A stretch of 64,000 nucleotides of DNA, from positions 682,001 through 746,000 of the forward strand of contig NZ_JAQIOY010000003.1 of NCBI RefSeq assembly GCF_028023555.1. The letters are read 5' to 3'. Positions 1 through 7,810 of this stretch are shown here, piece by piece. The notes beneath the pieces were generated by a model, which was not told the DNA's origin, made no database searches, and saw only the letters and a list, made by a program, of their open reading frames with translations. The DNA is from Thalassococcus_A lentus. Its GTDB lineage: Bacteria; Pseudomonadota; Alphaproteobacteria; Rhodobacterales; Rhodobacteraceae. Position 1 is the first letter of the stretch. Each line of letters starts with the position of its first letter. Both the position numbers and the translations under genes were made by a program.

Positions 1-687
1 AAAGACGCGTGCCACAGACAGCCAGTTCACATTGGCCGATTTGGAGAAAACTTCGGAAAACTTGGCCGTTTTGCGCCCCGCTGGCAGGCCAGGCGGCATA
101 GCGAACAGAACAACCAGAAGGATCAGGGCCAGCATCAGTGTCATGACCAAAACGGCCCAAACAAACCCAACCGTGCCCAGCAAGACAGCGCCCAGAAAAA
201 ATCCGATCCCTTTCACCGCGTTCTTCGATCCGGTCAGCAAAGCAACCCAGCGAAACAGCGCCCCACCCTCTTGCGGAGCCAGTAGCTTCACGGCGGATTT
301 TGACGACATCTTCGCCAAATCTTTGGCCACCCCACTGGCCCCTTGGACCAACATGACGAAGATCACTGAAAATCCGACCGTCCAAGCCGGATCCAGTTGT
401 GTCAGCGCCAGAAGCGCAAGAACCTGAAGACCCAGACCAGCATAGAGCGTTGATGTCAGACCAAATCGCGCAGCGATCCAGCCGGCGGACAGATTGGTCA
501 CAACGCCGGCAATTTCATAGAGAACAAAAAGATAAGCCAGTTGGACCGGGGAAAACCCCAGTTTGTGGAAATGCAACAAGACCAGCATTCTCAGCGCGCC
601 ATCGGTCAGCATGAAAGCCCAATAAGCGCCGGTCACTGCGATATATGCAGATGTCCCTTCAGGCCGGTCAGGGGCAGATTTCGTCAA
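1..687 (-). CDS. arsJ: ArsJ-type organoarsenical efflux MFS transporter (partial, C-terminus beyond window)
   Basis: About 229 codons of a membrane protein read from 687 to the left edge without a stop. The N-terminus shows the ArsJ-type run LTDGALRMLVLLHFHKLG, then NLSAGWIAARFGL and a cytoplasmic stretch with KDLAKMSSKSAVKL and TGSKNAVKG. ArsJ is a major-facilitator permease that exports 1-arseno-3-phosphoglycerate. It sits immediately downstream of the GAPDH gene that makes this compound; the TTG start at 687 overlaps the GAPDH stop (TTGA), so translation is probably coupled. No nearby ATG fits the homologous N-terminus, so the TTG is inferred. The family call is firm. Confidence 0.88.
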   Translation of the reverse strand, partial: MTKSAPDRPEGTSAYIAVTGAYWAFMLTDGALRMLVLLHFHKLGFSPVQLAYLFVLYEIAGVVTNLSAGWIAARFGLTSTLYAGLGLQVLALLALTQLDPAWTVGFSVIFVMLVQGASGVAKDLAKMSSKSAVKLLAPQEGGALFRWVALLTGSKNAVKGIGFFLGAVLLGTVGFVWAVLVMTLMLALILLVVLFAMPPGLPAGRKTAKFSEVFSKSANVNWLSVARVF

Positions 688-1682
688 AGGGAGTCCCCGA
701 CCATCAAAGCGACATCCACGAGCCGATGCGCATAGCCCATTTCATTGTCGTACCACGCATAGACTTTGACCTGCGTTCCGTTCACCACCATGGTCGACAG
801 CGCATCCACAATGCCCGAACGTTCATCATTGGTGTAATCCGTCGAAACCAACGGGCGCTCTTCATATCCCAGAATGCCCTGCAATGGACCATCCGCAGCC
901 GCCTTGAACAGCGCATTGACCTCTTGCACCGATGTTTCGCGTTCGACTTCGAATACGCAGTCCGTCAACGACGCGTTCAGCAACGGGACCCGAACCGCAT
1001 GACCATCCAGCCGTCCCTTGAGTTCGGGATAGATAAGCGTGATGGCCGTCGCACTGCCCGTCGTGGTCGGGATCAGTGAATTCAACGCCGATCGCGCGCG
1101 TCGCAAGTCCTTGGCCGGTCGATCCACAATCGTCTGTGTGTTGGTGACGTCATGTATGGTCGTAATCGATCCGTGTTTAATGCCCAAAGCCTCGTGGATC
1201 ACTTTGACCACCGGAGCCAGACAGTTTGTGGTGCAGCTGGCCGCCGTGACAATAGAGTGGCGATCCGGCTCATAAATGTCGTGGTTCACGCCATAGACGA
1301 TGTTCACAGCATCGCCGTCTTTGACTGGGGCCGACACAACGACCTTTTTCACGCCTCCAGCAAAATACGGTGCAATCTTGCTTTCGGTTTTGAACACACC
1401 CGTGCAGTCAATGACCACATCGACGCCTTCCAACGGCAGGTCAGCGATATTGCGAGTGCCGATAAAAGGCAGCCGGGTGCGGTCGATCGTGACACTGTCA
1501 TCATCGCTTGAAATCGCTGCGTCCCAGCGTCCGTGCACCGTGTCGAACTCAAAAAGATGGGCATGCATGGCCGGATCACCAACGGCGTCATTGATCCAAG
1601 CAATCTCCGCCCCGCGCTCCAGCAAGGGCTTCAGGGCCAGCTTACCGATCCGTCCCAATCCGTTCAAAGCAAAAACCGTCAA
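684..1682 (-). CDS. ArsJ-associated glyceraldehyde-3-phosphate dehydrogenase
   Basis: 332-residue NAD-dependent GAPDH. The Rossmann motif NGLGRIGK is at the N-terminus, the catalytic cysteine lies in SCTTNCLAP (about residue 150) and the catalytic histidine in TTIHDVTNTQ (about 177); the C-terminal YDNEMGYAHR is typical. With arsenate as substrate such enzymes form 1-arseno-3-phosphoglycerate, exported by ArsJ, so the pairing points to arsenate resistance rather than central glycolysis. I chose the TTG at 1682 because AGGAG sits 7 nt upstream; an in-frame GTG at 1706 is the alternative. No arsR or arsC is visible beside it, which is unusual for ars operons. Confidence 0.9.
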   Translation of the reverse strand: MTVFALNGLGRIGKLALKPLLERGAEIAWINDAVGDPAMHAHLFEFDTVHGRWDAAISSDDDSVTIDRTRLPFIGTRNIADLPLEGVDVVIDCTGVFKTESKIAPYFAGGVKKVVVSAPVKDGDAVNIVYGVNHDIYEPDRHSIVTAASCTTNCLAPVVKVIHEALGIKHGSITTIHDVTNTQTIVDRPAKDLRRARSALNSLIPTTTGSATAITLIYPELKGRLDGHAVRVPLLNASLTDCVFEVERETSVQEVNALFKAAADGPLQGILGYEERPLVSTDYTNDERSGIVDALSTMVVNGTQVKVYAWYDNEMGYAHRLVDVALMVGDSL

Positions 1683-2064
1683 TGGCCTTCTCCTGCTGCC
1701 TGTCACCCCAGATCTTTCGCTGCCTTTTAATCGAACCGGTCACCAGCTGAAAAGACCGCGAAACGGAGAGAGCTAAGCCGCGGCAACAAGACCGCCGTCG
1801 CCTTCATTTCGGCACAATCGATCCGATTTCACCGCCTCACACATCAGATTTCTTTGGGTTTGGGGACACAAAGCCAAGAGAAAAACACACTGTTTCCAAT
1901 GGCATCGCGGTTTTGAAAATGGTCATAAAAATAAGGGCCGTGACGAAACATTTGCATGGCGTTTTTCATTTTTCACATTCCGCTTTTCGAATTTTGAGGA
2001 ATTGCCCCTCCCCCAAAGAGATCACAATTTGGTCACAAACAACTAAGAGCGGAGGTTTACCAAG
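1683..2064. other. Intergenic region between divergent gapdh-arsJ and the glycosidase-like gene
   Basis: 382 bases without a convincing gene. The stretch is visibly more A+T-rich than its surroundings from about 1840 onward and should hold both divergent promoters. GGAGG at about 2051 is the ribosome-binding site of the gene at 2065. I see no clear ArsR-type palindrome. Confidence 0.4.
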
Positions 2065-3624
2065 ATGGGTTTTGCGTTACTACTTCTCGCTCCAATGCTT
2101 CTTGCCCTTGCAGGTGGAATGGACACGGGCGGAGACGACAACGACACACAAGACGACCATGATCAGAGCGACGAAACCGTCCAAGACGATCCGGTCATTA
2201 CCGATACCACCGAAAATTTCGATCGCACCGGGCTTTTCGTGTCAGAAAACATGTTCGGCGTCGATGCCGTCTACTCAGTGCACACCGACAACGGCATTCC
2301 AACTGAAACTTTCGAAAGCGCGCTTGAAGAATTTGAAGTCGACACTGTCAGGTTTCCCTCAGGCCAAGCAGAGTTTGACCCTCGAGAGGCCGATGGAGAA
2401 GGTTGGCTGGACATTACTGCTCTCACGGATGAGGGCGAGCTTCGGCCTGAATTGACTAATTTTCTCGACTCGGTCGATGGCTCGGTGGTTCTTACCATCC
2501 CCACAACAAACGCTCCTCTCGAGAGTTATGGCGAAGATCTGGACCGCTGGGCGGAACTGGTGATGCGCGAATACGGTGACGTCGTCATCGCTTTCGAGGT
2601 CGGCAACGAATACTGGGCGGCAATGGGCGAAACCGAGTACGGCCAACGCGCGAATATCGCCGTCGAAGCCCTCGCCCGCGGCATCGCCGCAGCAGGCGAA
2701 GAAGACGCAGACATTCTGGTGCAGATGGGCGCAACATTCGGCCAATCCGAGTTCAACGGCACGGATGACGACCGCCCCTTCATGGATCGTTTGTACGACT
2801 CCAACAACCAGATCATTGACCAGTTCAGTGAAACCGCTCTGGCTGAAATCGACGGTGTGGTGGAACACTACTACTGGAACCAGTCGCCAATTCCTTTCGA
2901 GGATTCACGCGCCGAAGTTCGTTACATGAACGTCGATTTTGAAATCTGGCAGAGCCGGTTCGATCAGGATCTGGATTTCTATGTCACAGAGTGGAACTTG
3001 CGGATGGGCAACTGTCCCTGCAACGGTCTGCGCAGCACGTCGATCCTGACTGAAATGGTGGAAAACATGGTCGAAATGGGCGTCGATGGTGCCTACGTTT
3101 GGCCTGTGGTGCACAACACGTCAAACGATTTGGGCGGCCCGGCTGACGACGGCGAAGTGCGCACCGATGATCAGGGCCGCGTTGTCGAGACCCTGAGGGG
3201 CGCGATTTTTGACCTTATGTCTGACGTGCTGCCCGGCAAAGAATTGATCCGTGTGGACATTGACGGTGTAGATAATGGCATGGAAATCGCGGCCTACGAA
3301 GGTGACGGCGAGTACGTGTTCTACATTGGCAGCAATTCCACAGAGCCAGTCAATTTCACAGTTGATCTAACGGACATCATTGAAGACTTCGTCTCAGCAC
3401 AAGGCGTTGTTATTGGCTACGATCGTGAAACGTCAAATGGGCGCCACTACGTGCCGGGCATGGGCTGGCAAAATGCAGAATCCGTAATGGTTGACGGTGA
3501 ACCATACTATCTGAACGAACACGATGTTGGCGCGACACTGACCGACTACTCCTATAATTCACCAGTCTTCAACGTCGAACTGGACCCTTACGAAATGGTC
3601 CAGATCACGGTCCAGACACAGTGA
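2065..3624 (+). CDS. Secreted clan GH-A-like glycoside hydrolase candidate
   Basis: 519 residues. An N-terminal hydrophobic segment (residues 3-17) is followed by a strongly acidic, low-complexity linker (about 20-50), then a globular domain. Residues 178-184 read EVGNEYW and 307-311 VTEWN: the Asn-Glu acid/base and the Glu nucleophile placed as in (beta/alpha)8 clan GH-A enzymes (compare GH39, GH51, GH79), 127 residues apart. HYYWN (268-272) may line the cleft. The C-terminal part (from about 400) looks like a beta-rich accessory domain. GGAGG precedes the ATG. Substrate unknown; the acidic linker suits a halophilic or marine secreted protein. Monocistronic, ending in a strong terminator. 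Confidence 0.6.
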   Translation: MGFALLLLAPMLLALAGGMDTGGDDNDTQDDHDQSDETVQDDPVITDTTENFDRTGLFVSENMFGVDAVYSVHTDNGIPTETFESALEEFEVDTVRFPSGQAEFDPREADGEGWLDITALTDEGELRPELTNFLDSVDGSVVLTIPTTNAPLESYGEDLDRWAELVMREYGDVVIAFEVGNEYWAAMGETEYGQRANIAVEALARGIAAAGEEDADILVQMGATFGQSEFNGTDDDRPFMDRLYDSNNQIIDQFSETALAEIDGVVEHYYWNQSPIPFEDSRAEVRYMNVDFEIWQSRFDQDLDFYVTEWNLRMGNCPCNGLRSTSILTEMVENMVEMGVDGAYVWPVVHNTSNDLGGPADDGEVRTDDQGRVVETLRGAIFDLMSDVLPGKELIRVDIDGVDNGMEIAAYEGDGEYVFYIGSNSTEPVNFTVDLTDIIEDFVSAQGVVIGYDRETSNGRHYVPGMGWQNAESVMVDGEPYYLNEHDVGATLTDYSYNSPVFNVELDPYEMVQITVQTQ

Positions 3625-3788
3625 TCCAAGACATCGACCGTTTTCGAGAAAGGCATTCAAACGGGCATCATGAGCCACCGAGCAAAAGCGACCCCAGAAT
3701 GATTTGAGGCAATTCCAAACTGCGGCAGCGAACGGCAAGACCGGCACTAAAAATCCGGCACCACCCGTTCCGAGGCAGGTCAACAAGA

Positions 3789-3818
3789 AAGGCCCCACAT
3801 ATCTGTGGGGCCTTTTTC
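3789..3818. terminator. Bidirectional rho-independent terminator
   Basis: An 11-bp perfect stem (AAGGCCCCACA at 3789-3799, TGTGGGGCCTT at 3804-3814) with a 4-nt loop, followed by T residues on the plus strand and mirrored by A residues on the other side. It lies between two convergent genes and can terminate both. Confidence 0.93.
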
Positions 3819-3876
3819 TGGCTCTTATGGATCTTTGGAACAAAGCCTGCCGAAACCTCAGGCCATGTCGCCAGCT

Positions 3877-4647
3877 TCAGATCGCAGCAAGCTCTTCTTT
3901 CAGATCGCCCATGTCGGTGCCGCCTGCCATCAGACGACGCATTTCTTCGTCACCGATTTCAGACGCCACACCAGAGCCGATCACCTTACCCAGTGCGAGG
4001 AAGGTATAGCGGTCGCCAACAAGGCGCGAATGCAGCTCGTTGTGCGTGATGAAGATGATCGCGATATCGCCGCGCGCGCGGACTCTCTTGATCGTTTTCA
4101 AAACGCCCATCTGCTGCTTTTGCCCCAAGGCCGACGTCGGTTCATCAAGGATCAGAACCTTAGCGCCAAAGTAAATAGCCCGGGCAATCGCCAGCGTCTG
4201 ACGCTGACCACCCGACATGGTGCCGACCGCTTGGGTTGGATCCGAAAAGTCGATCCCGATCTTGAGCATTTCATCATGCGCGATCTGGTTCATCTCTTCC
4301 ATGCGCAGGGTTCCCAACGGGCCCTTCAATTCTCGGCCCATAAAGAAGTTACGCGTGACACTCATCAACTGGTTCAGAGCGAGGTCCTGATAAACCGTGC
4401 CAATCCCTGCATCAGACGCATCACGCGGCGATTGGAAATTGACGGGTTTGTCGTCGATCATGATCGTGCCCTCGGTCGGTTGGTGAACACCAGCCAAGGT
4501 TTTGATCAGGGTCGATTTACCGGCACCGTTGTCCCCCAAAAGGCAGTGCACTTCGCCAGGATAGACGTCCAGATCAACACCGCCCAGCGCGGTGAAAGGT
4601 CCGAAACGCTTGACCAGGTTTTTGACGCGAAGATACGGGGTAGCCAT
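3877..4647 (-). CDS. Sugar ABC transporter ATP-binding protein (FrcA-like)
   Basis: 256-residue ATPase with Walker A GDNGAGKST, signature MSGGQRQ, Walker B LILDEPTSALG and switch THNE. It is a single-domain enzyme of the ribose/fructose/inositol importer group, about half the size of the double-domain RbsA/XylG type. The start at 4647 follows GGAGG, and the gene begins immediately downstream of the permease stop, so both are co-expressed with the binding protein at 5850. The iolD neighbourhood makes a cyclitol or a related sugar a reasonable substrate guess. It is the last gene of its operon and is closed by the terminator at 3789. Confidence 0.92.
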   Translation of the reverse strand: MATPYLRVKNLVKRFGPFTALGGVDLDVYPGEVHCLLGDNGAGKSTLIKTLAGVHQPTEGTIMIDDKPVNFQSPRDASDAGIGTVYQDLALNQLMSVTRNFFMGRELKGPLGTLRMEEMNQIAHDEMLKIGIDFSDPTQAVGTMSGGQRQTLAIARAIYFGAKVLILDEPTSALGQKQQMGVLKTIKRVRARGDIAIIFITHNELHSRLVGDRYTFLALGKVIGSGVASEIGDEEMRRLMAGGTDMGDLKEELAAI

Positions 4648-4648
4648 A

Positions 4649-5761
4649 TCAAATCCCTCCTGTGATGCGTTTGCGGATGCGTTCGTTTGCAAACACCGCT
4701 GCCAAGAGAATGCCGCCCAGGAACACACGGAACCAAGCGCCGTCGATCGCGGGAATAAAGAACACCGCGTTGGCCACGAGACCGACCGTGATCGCCCCGA
4801 AAACAACACCGATGATCGAACCGAAACCGCCGGTCATCAGCGTGCCGCCAACAACGGCAATCGCGATGGCAAAGAGTTCCATCAAGTTGCCTTTGGCCGC
4901 GTCGGATGTGTTGGTGTCGAACACCTGACAAGCTGCGAACATGGTTGCGCAGAACGCGGTGAACATGAACAGGCCGATCTTGACCTTGTTGGTGGGAACA
5001 CCGTTGGCGCGGGCTGCGTCCTGATTGTCACCGGTCGCGTAGATCCAGTTTCCGATTTGTGTACGGCTCAGCACAAAGTATGCAACGCCGGCAATCACGA
5101 GCCACCACAAGAAACGCGCATCAAAGCCCTCGACCCATTGCTCTCCGCGACGGTTTAAGTTGCCGCCAAGCATGAACCAGAGGTCATAGAACCAGCCAAA
5201 GACTTCACCGCCCATCAGGTCGGCAAACCAGCTGGTTTCCTTGTAGTCCGGCAGGCCGGAAATCTGTGTGGATTTGTTGATCAGACGGAAGCTGACTTCG
5301 GTCACGCCCCGCAGGAAGAACAGGAAGGCAAGGGTCACGATAAAGCTCGAAAGCCCCGATCGGACGACAACGTTGCCAATGATCCAGCCAATCGCCAGCG
5401 TCATGACCAGTGTGAGCAAGAAGGCGGTAAAGGGTGTCGCTTCGCCCAGCCCAAATGGCAGACCCCATTTCAGCATCATCGCCATGGACATACCGGCAAA
5501 ACCGATCATCGATCCGATAGACAGATCAAATTCACCGGAAATCATGAGAACCGCAGCGCCTGTCGCAATGATCCCGTACTGCGCAATGATGGCGATGTTA
5601 TTTTTCAGACCAAGTGCGTTGAACGACTTGCCTTCTGATGCGATGGCCAAAGCAATGATGATCACAACCATCACGAGGAACGAGCCAATTTCAGGTCGTC
5701 GCATCGCGCGTTGTAGCTTGGTTTCTTGCTGTAGCCGGTCGGCTTCGTTTCGGTCAGCCAT
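4649..5761 (-). CDS. Sugar ABC transporter permease (FrcC/RbsC-like)
   Basis: 370-residue inner-membrane protein of the BPD_transp_2 family with about nine to ten hydrophobic segments. Diagnostic stretches are GEFDLSIGSMIGF near residue 80, SSFIVTLAFLFFLRG and GGTLMTGGFGSIIGVVFGA. It would form a homodimeric channel with the ATPase encoded just downstream. The extra hydrophilic stretch around residues 175-220 is longer than in RbsC but occurs in Frc-type permeases. It is separated from the binding-protein gene by an 88-bp gap that contains a terminator-like attenuator. Confidence 0.92.
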   Translation of the reverse strand: MADRNEADRLQQETKLQRAMRRPEIGSFLVMVVIIIALAIASEGKSFNALGLKNNIAIIAQYGIIATGAAVLMISGEFDLSIGSMIGFAGMSMAMMLKWGLPFGLGEATPFTAFLLTLVMTLAIGWIIGNVVVRSGLSSFIVTLAFLFFLRGVTEVSFRLINKSTQISGLPDYKETSWFADLMGGEVFGWFYDLWFMLGGNLNRRGEQWVEGFDARFLWWLVIAGVAYFVLSRTQIGNWIYATGDNQDAARANGVPTNKVKIGLFMFTAFCATMFAACQVFDTNTSDAAKGNLMELFAIAIAVVGGTLMTGGFGSIIGVVFGAITVGLVANAVFFIPAIDGAWFRVFLGGILLAAVFANERIRKRITGGI

Positions 5762-5797
5762 ATGAATGCACCCCTCTCCTAATCGCTGATTTTAGCT

Positions 5798-5827
5798 AAA
5801 AAAACAGGCGACTGGATGCCGCCTGTT
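5798..5827 (-). terminator. Attenuating terminator between binding-protein and permease genes
   Basis: On the minus strand AACAGGCG (5827-5820), a 9-nt loop and CGCCTGTT (5810-5803) are followed by a T-run. It lies after the binding-protein stop and before the permease start. This arrangement commonly gives more binding protein than permease by partial termination; that role is inferred. Confidence 0.8.
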
Positions 5828-5849
5828 CTTATGTTCTGCAGTGCTGATT

Positions 5850-6764
5850 TTATCTGTCGACGCCAGCGAGGGCTTTGACCGATGCGGCGTTGGATGCATC
5901 AACAAAACCTGGGCCCGATGGGATGTTCGCACCTGGGAGAAGACCAGCGTGGTTGTTGTAGAGATGCAGCACGATAACGGGCATGTAGCCCTGCAGGCGC
6001 TGCTGCTGGTCGATGGTGAATGCGGCGCGACCGTCTTCGATCATGTCCATAACACCTGGGCTGAGGTCGAAGCACGCGAGGTGCACGTCAGCGCCAACGG
6101 CTTCGATCGCCTTGGTTGCCGCTTCACAAACGTGTGGGCCAACAGCCAGAACGCCGTCGATCGACTCGTCTGCCTGAAGAGCAGCAGCTGTACGGGTTTC
6201 GATCTGTGCAGGGTCATTCGAAACGTCGATCATGTTGAGATCGCCGCCGATGCCGTCAAAGTAACCGGAGCAACGGTCAACCAGAGCTGTATTGAACGAT
6301 TCCTGGTTCAGGCACAGGCCTTTGGTCACACCTTCAGCCGCCGCACGTGCGCCTGCTTTTTCACCGGCGAGACGCTCGGGCTGACCAACGTGCATCAGAG
6401 CACCCAGTTCTGCAGAGGACTCCAGACCGGAGTTGATTGTGACAACTGGAACGCCGTCAGCAACAGCCGCCTTGATTGCAGGGCCAAGCGCCGCCGCATC
6501 AGGAAGCGAAACGATGATGCCGTCAGGCTGGGTCGCAGCCGCAGCTTCGATCAGCTTGGCCATTGCCGCCATGTCGCCGGATACGTCGAAGTTGTATTCC
6601 AGAGTTGCGCCAACATCTTCTGCTGCATCGCGACCACCCTTTTCAACAACGGGCCAGAAAGGGTCTGTACCCTGTGTGTGCGTGATCATGACATAGCGTT
6701 CTTCGGCGACAACTGCGCCTGCCACCATGGATGCTGCTGCAGCAGCAAGAAGTACTTTTTTCAT
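5850..6764 (-). CDS. Sugar ABC transporter periplasmic binding protein
   Basis: 304 residues. A Sec signal peptide (KKVLLAAAAASMVAGAVVA, cleavage near residue 20) precedes a Peripla_BP_4-type domain, recognisable from HTQGTDPFWPVVEKGG and the following alternating alpha/beta pattern. It is the substrate receptor of the importer encoded downstream. I chose the ATG at 6764 because GGGAGG lies just upstream and it starts the signal peptide; an upstream in-frame start would add a non-signal extension. Family members bind ribose, fructose, inositol and similar sugars; context favours a cyclitol or uronate-type compound, unproven. Confidence 0.9.
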   Translation of the reverse strand: MKKVLLAAAAASMVAGAVVAEERYVMITHTQGTDPFWPVVEKGGRDAAEDVGATLEYNFDVSGDMAAMAKLIEAAAATQPDGIIVSLPDAAALGPAIKAAVADGVPVVTINSGLESSAELGALMHVGQPERLAGEKAGARAAAEGVTKGLCLNQESFNTALVDRCSGYFDGIGGDLNMIDVSNDPAQIETRTAAALQADESIDGVLAVGPHVCEAATKAIEAVGADVHLACFDLSPGVMDMIEDGRAAFTIDQQQRLQGYMPVIVLHLYNNHAGLLPGANIPSGPGFVDASNAASVKALAGVDR

Positions 6765-6970
6765 TTGGTTCCTCCCAAAAATGTGGTGTCCGGCGCACCT
6801 TGCTTTATCCGGAAGTCTGAATTCAGACCCTATTGCCCCAGTCGTGTGGGGTCGTGACCAACTCCGCATTCGCAAAGCGGTATTTTTTGAGCGCGTCGCC
6901 AGGCGATGATAGCGCTATATGAACCTTATCCACCGTCTGTTTGCACTTCAACAATTGTTCCCATTTTTAT
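6765..6970 (-). promoter_or_regulatory. Putative control region of the sugar importer operon
   Basis: 206 non-coding bases upstream of the binding-protein gene. It contains the perfect 10-bp palindrome AACAATTGTT at 6950-6959 and a short T-rich stretch. The RpiR regulator at 14185 is the most likely local regulator, but I see no site shared exactly with the iolD promoter region, so the assignment is weak. Confidence 0.3.
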
Positions 6971-7786
6971 TCACGGTTTCAGTGGGTTTTCGGGTGCAGG
7001 CGCCTGTCCGTCGTAGCCGCCCCAAACCGATTGATCATAGTGGATGACGGCCCCTGTCATCATTCCGCTGTCATCCGAAGCCATCCACAGCACGGCACGT
7101 GCAACTTCCTTTGGATCGAGCAGTCGCCCGAAGGGCAATTGGGCCTTTGCCTTTTCTTCCCAGTCCGGATCACCCGTCTCTTCGATTTGGATCTTGCGCT
7201 CATGATCAGACGCCATCCAGCCAATATCGAGTTGATTGACGTGGATGCGATTTCTCATCAGCGCAAATCCTGCGTGACGGGTCAGCGTGGCCAATGCGCC
7301 TTTTGATGCACAATAGGGCGCAAGAAACGGCTGCCCTGCCCTCTCGGATGTTGAACCGATGTTAACGATGCGGCCTTCGCAATTCTCGCGCTCCATCACA
7401 CCAATGGCCGCCTGCATCAAGAAAAACGGCGCGCGGACGTTGACAGCCATCATCTGATCAAAGAGCTCTGGTGTTGTGTTCAGCAGATTGCCGCGATCCG
7501 TGAACCCGGCGGCATTGACCAGAATGTCCAGCTGACCGAAACGCTGATCCACCCCGGCAACGATCCCCTGAACCGCATCGATGTCAGCAAGATCAGCCGC
7601 AACCATCAGCACAGGCACACCGGTCTCGGTTTCAATCCGTCTGGCTGTGGCCTCACCCTTGCTCTGATCCCGGCCGACGATGGCCAGACCCTTGGCACCG
7701 GCCTCGGCCAGTTGGCGCGCGATCGCTTCGCCCAATCCCTGCGTTCCGCCGGTCACCAAGGCGACCTTTCCATCCACACGGTTCAC
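6971..7786 (-). CDS. SDR family oxidoreductase
   Basis: 271-residue classical short-chain dehydrogenase: cofactor motif TGGTQGLG (12-19), NAAG (91-94), catalytic Ser near 145, Tyr158 and Lys162 in YCASK. It should oxidise or reduce a hydroxyl/keto group with NAD(P). The start is a GTG at 7786, 24 bp after the iolD stop, so the two genes are one transcript. In this position it could act on an inosose, a deoxy-keto acid or another cyclitol-derived intermediate. A proline-rich C-terminal tail (PAPENPLKP) extends past the usual SDR end. Confidence 0.9.
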   Translation of the reverse strand: MNRVDGKVALVTGGTQGLGEAIARQLAEAGAKGLAIVGRDQSKGEATARRIETETGVPVLMVAADLADIDAVQGIVAGVDQRFGQLDILVNAAGFTDRGNLLNTTPELFDQMMAVNVRAPFFLMQAAIGVMERENCEGRIVNIGSTSERAGQPFLAPYCASKGALATLTRHAGFALMRNRIHVNQLDIGWMASDHERKIQIEETGDPDWEEKAKAQLPFGRLLDPKEVARAVLWMASDDSGMMTGAVIHYDQSVWGGYDGQAPAPENPLKP

Positions 7787-7810
7787 TGACTTATCCCTCG
7801 CCCGCAGCCA

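Noticed and set aside
5841..6857. A 338-codon plus-strand frame opposite the sugar receptor gene
   Set aside because: Cysteine- and histidine-rich translation with no domain; the opposite strand has a receptor with a signal peptide and ribosome-binding site.
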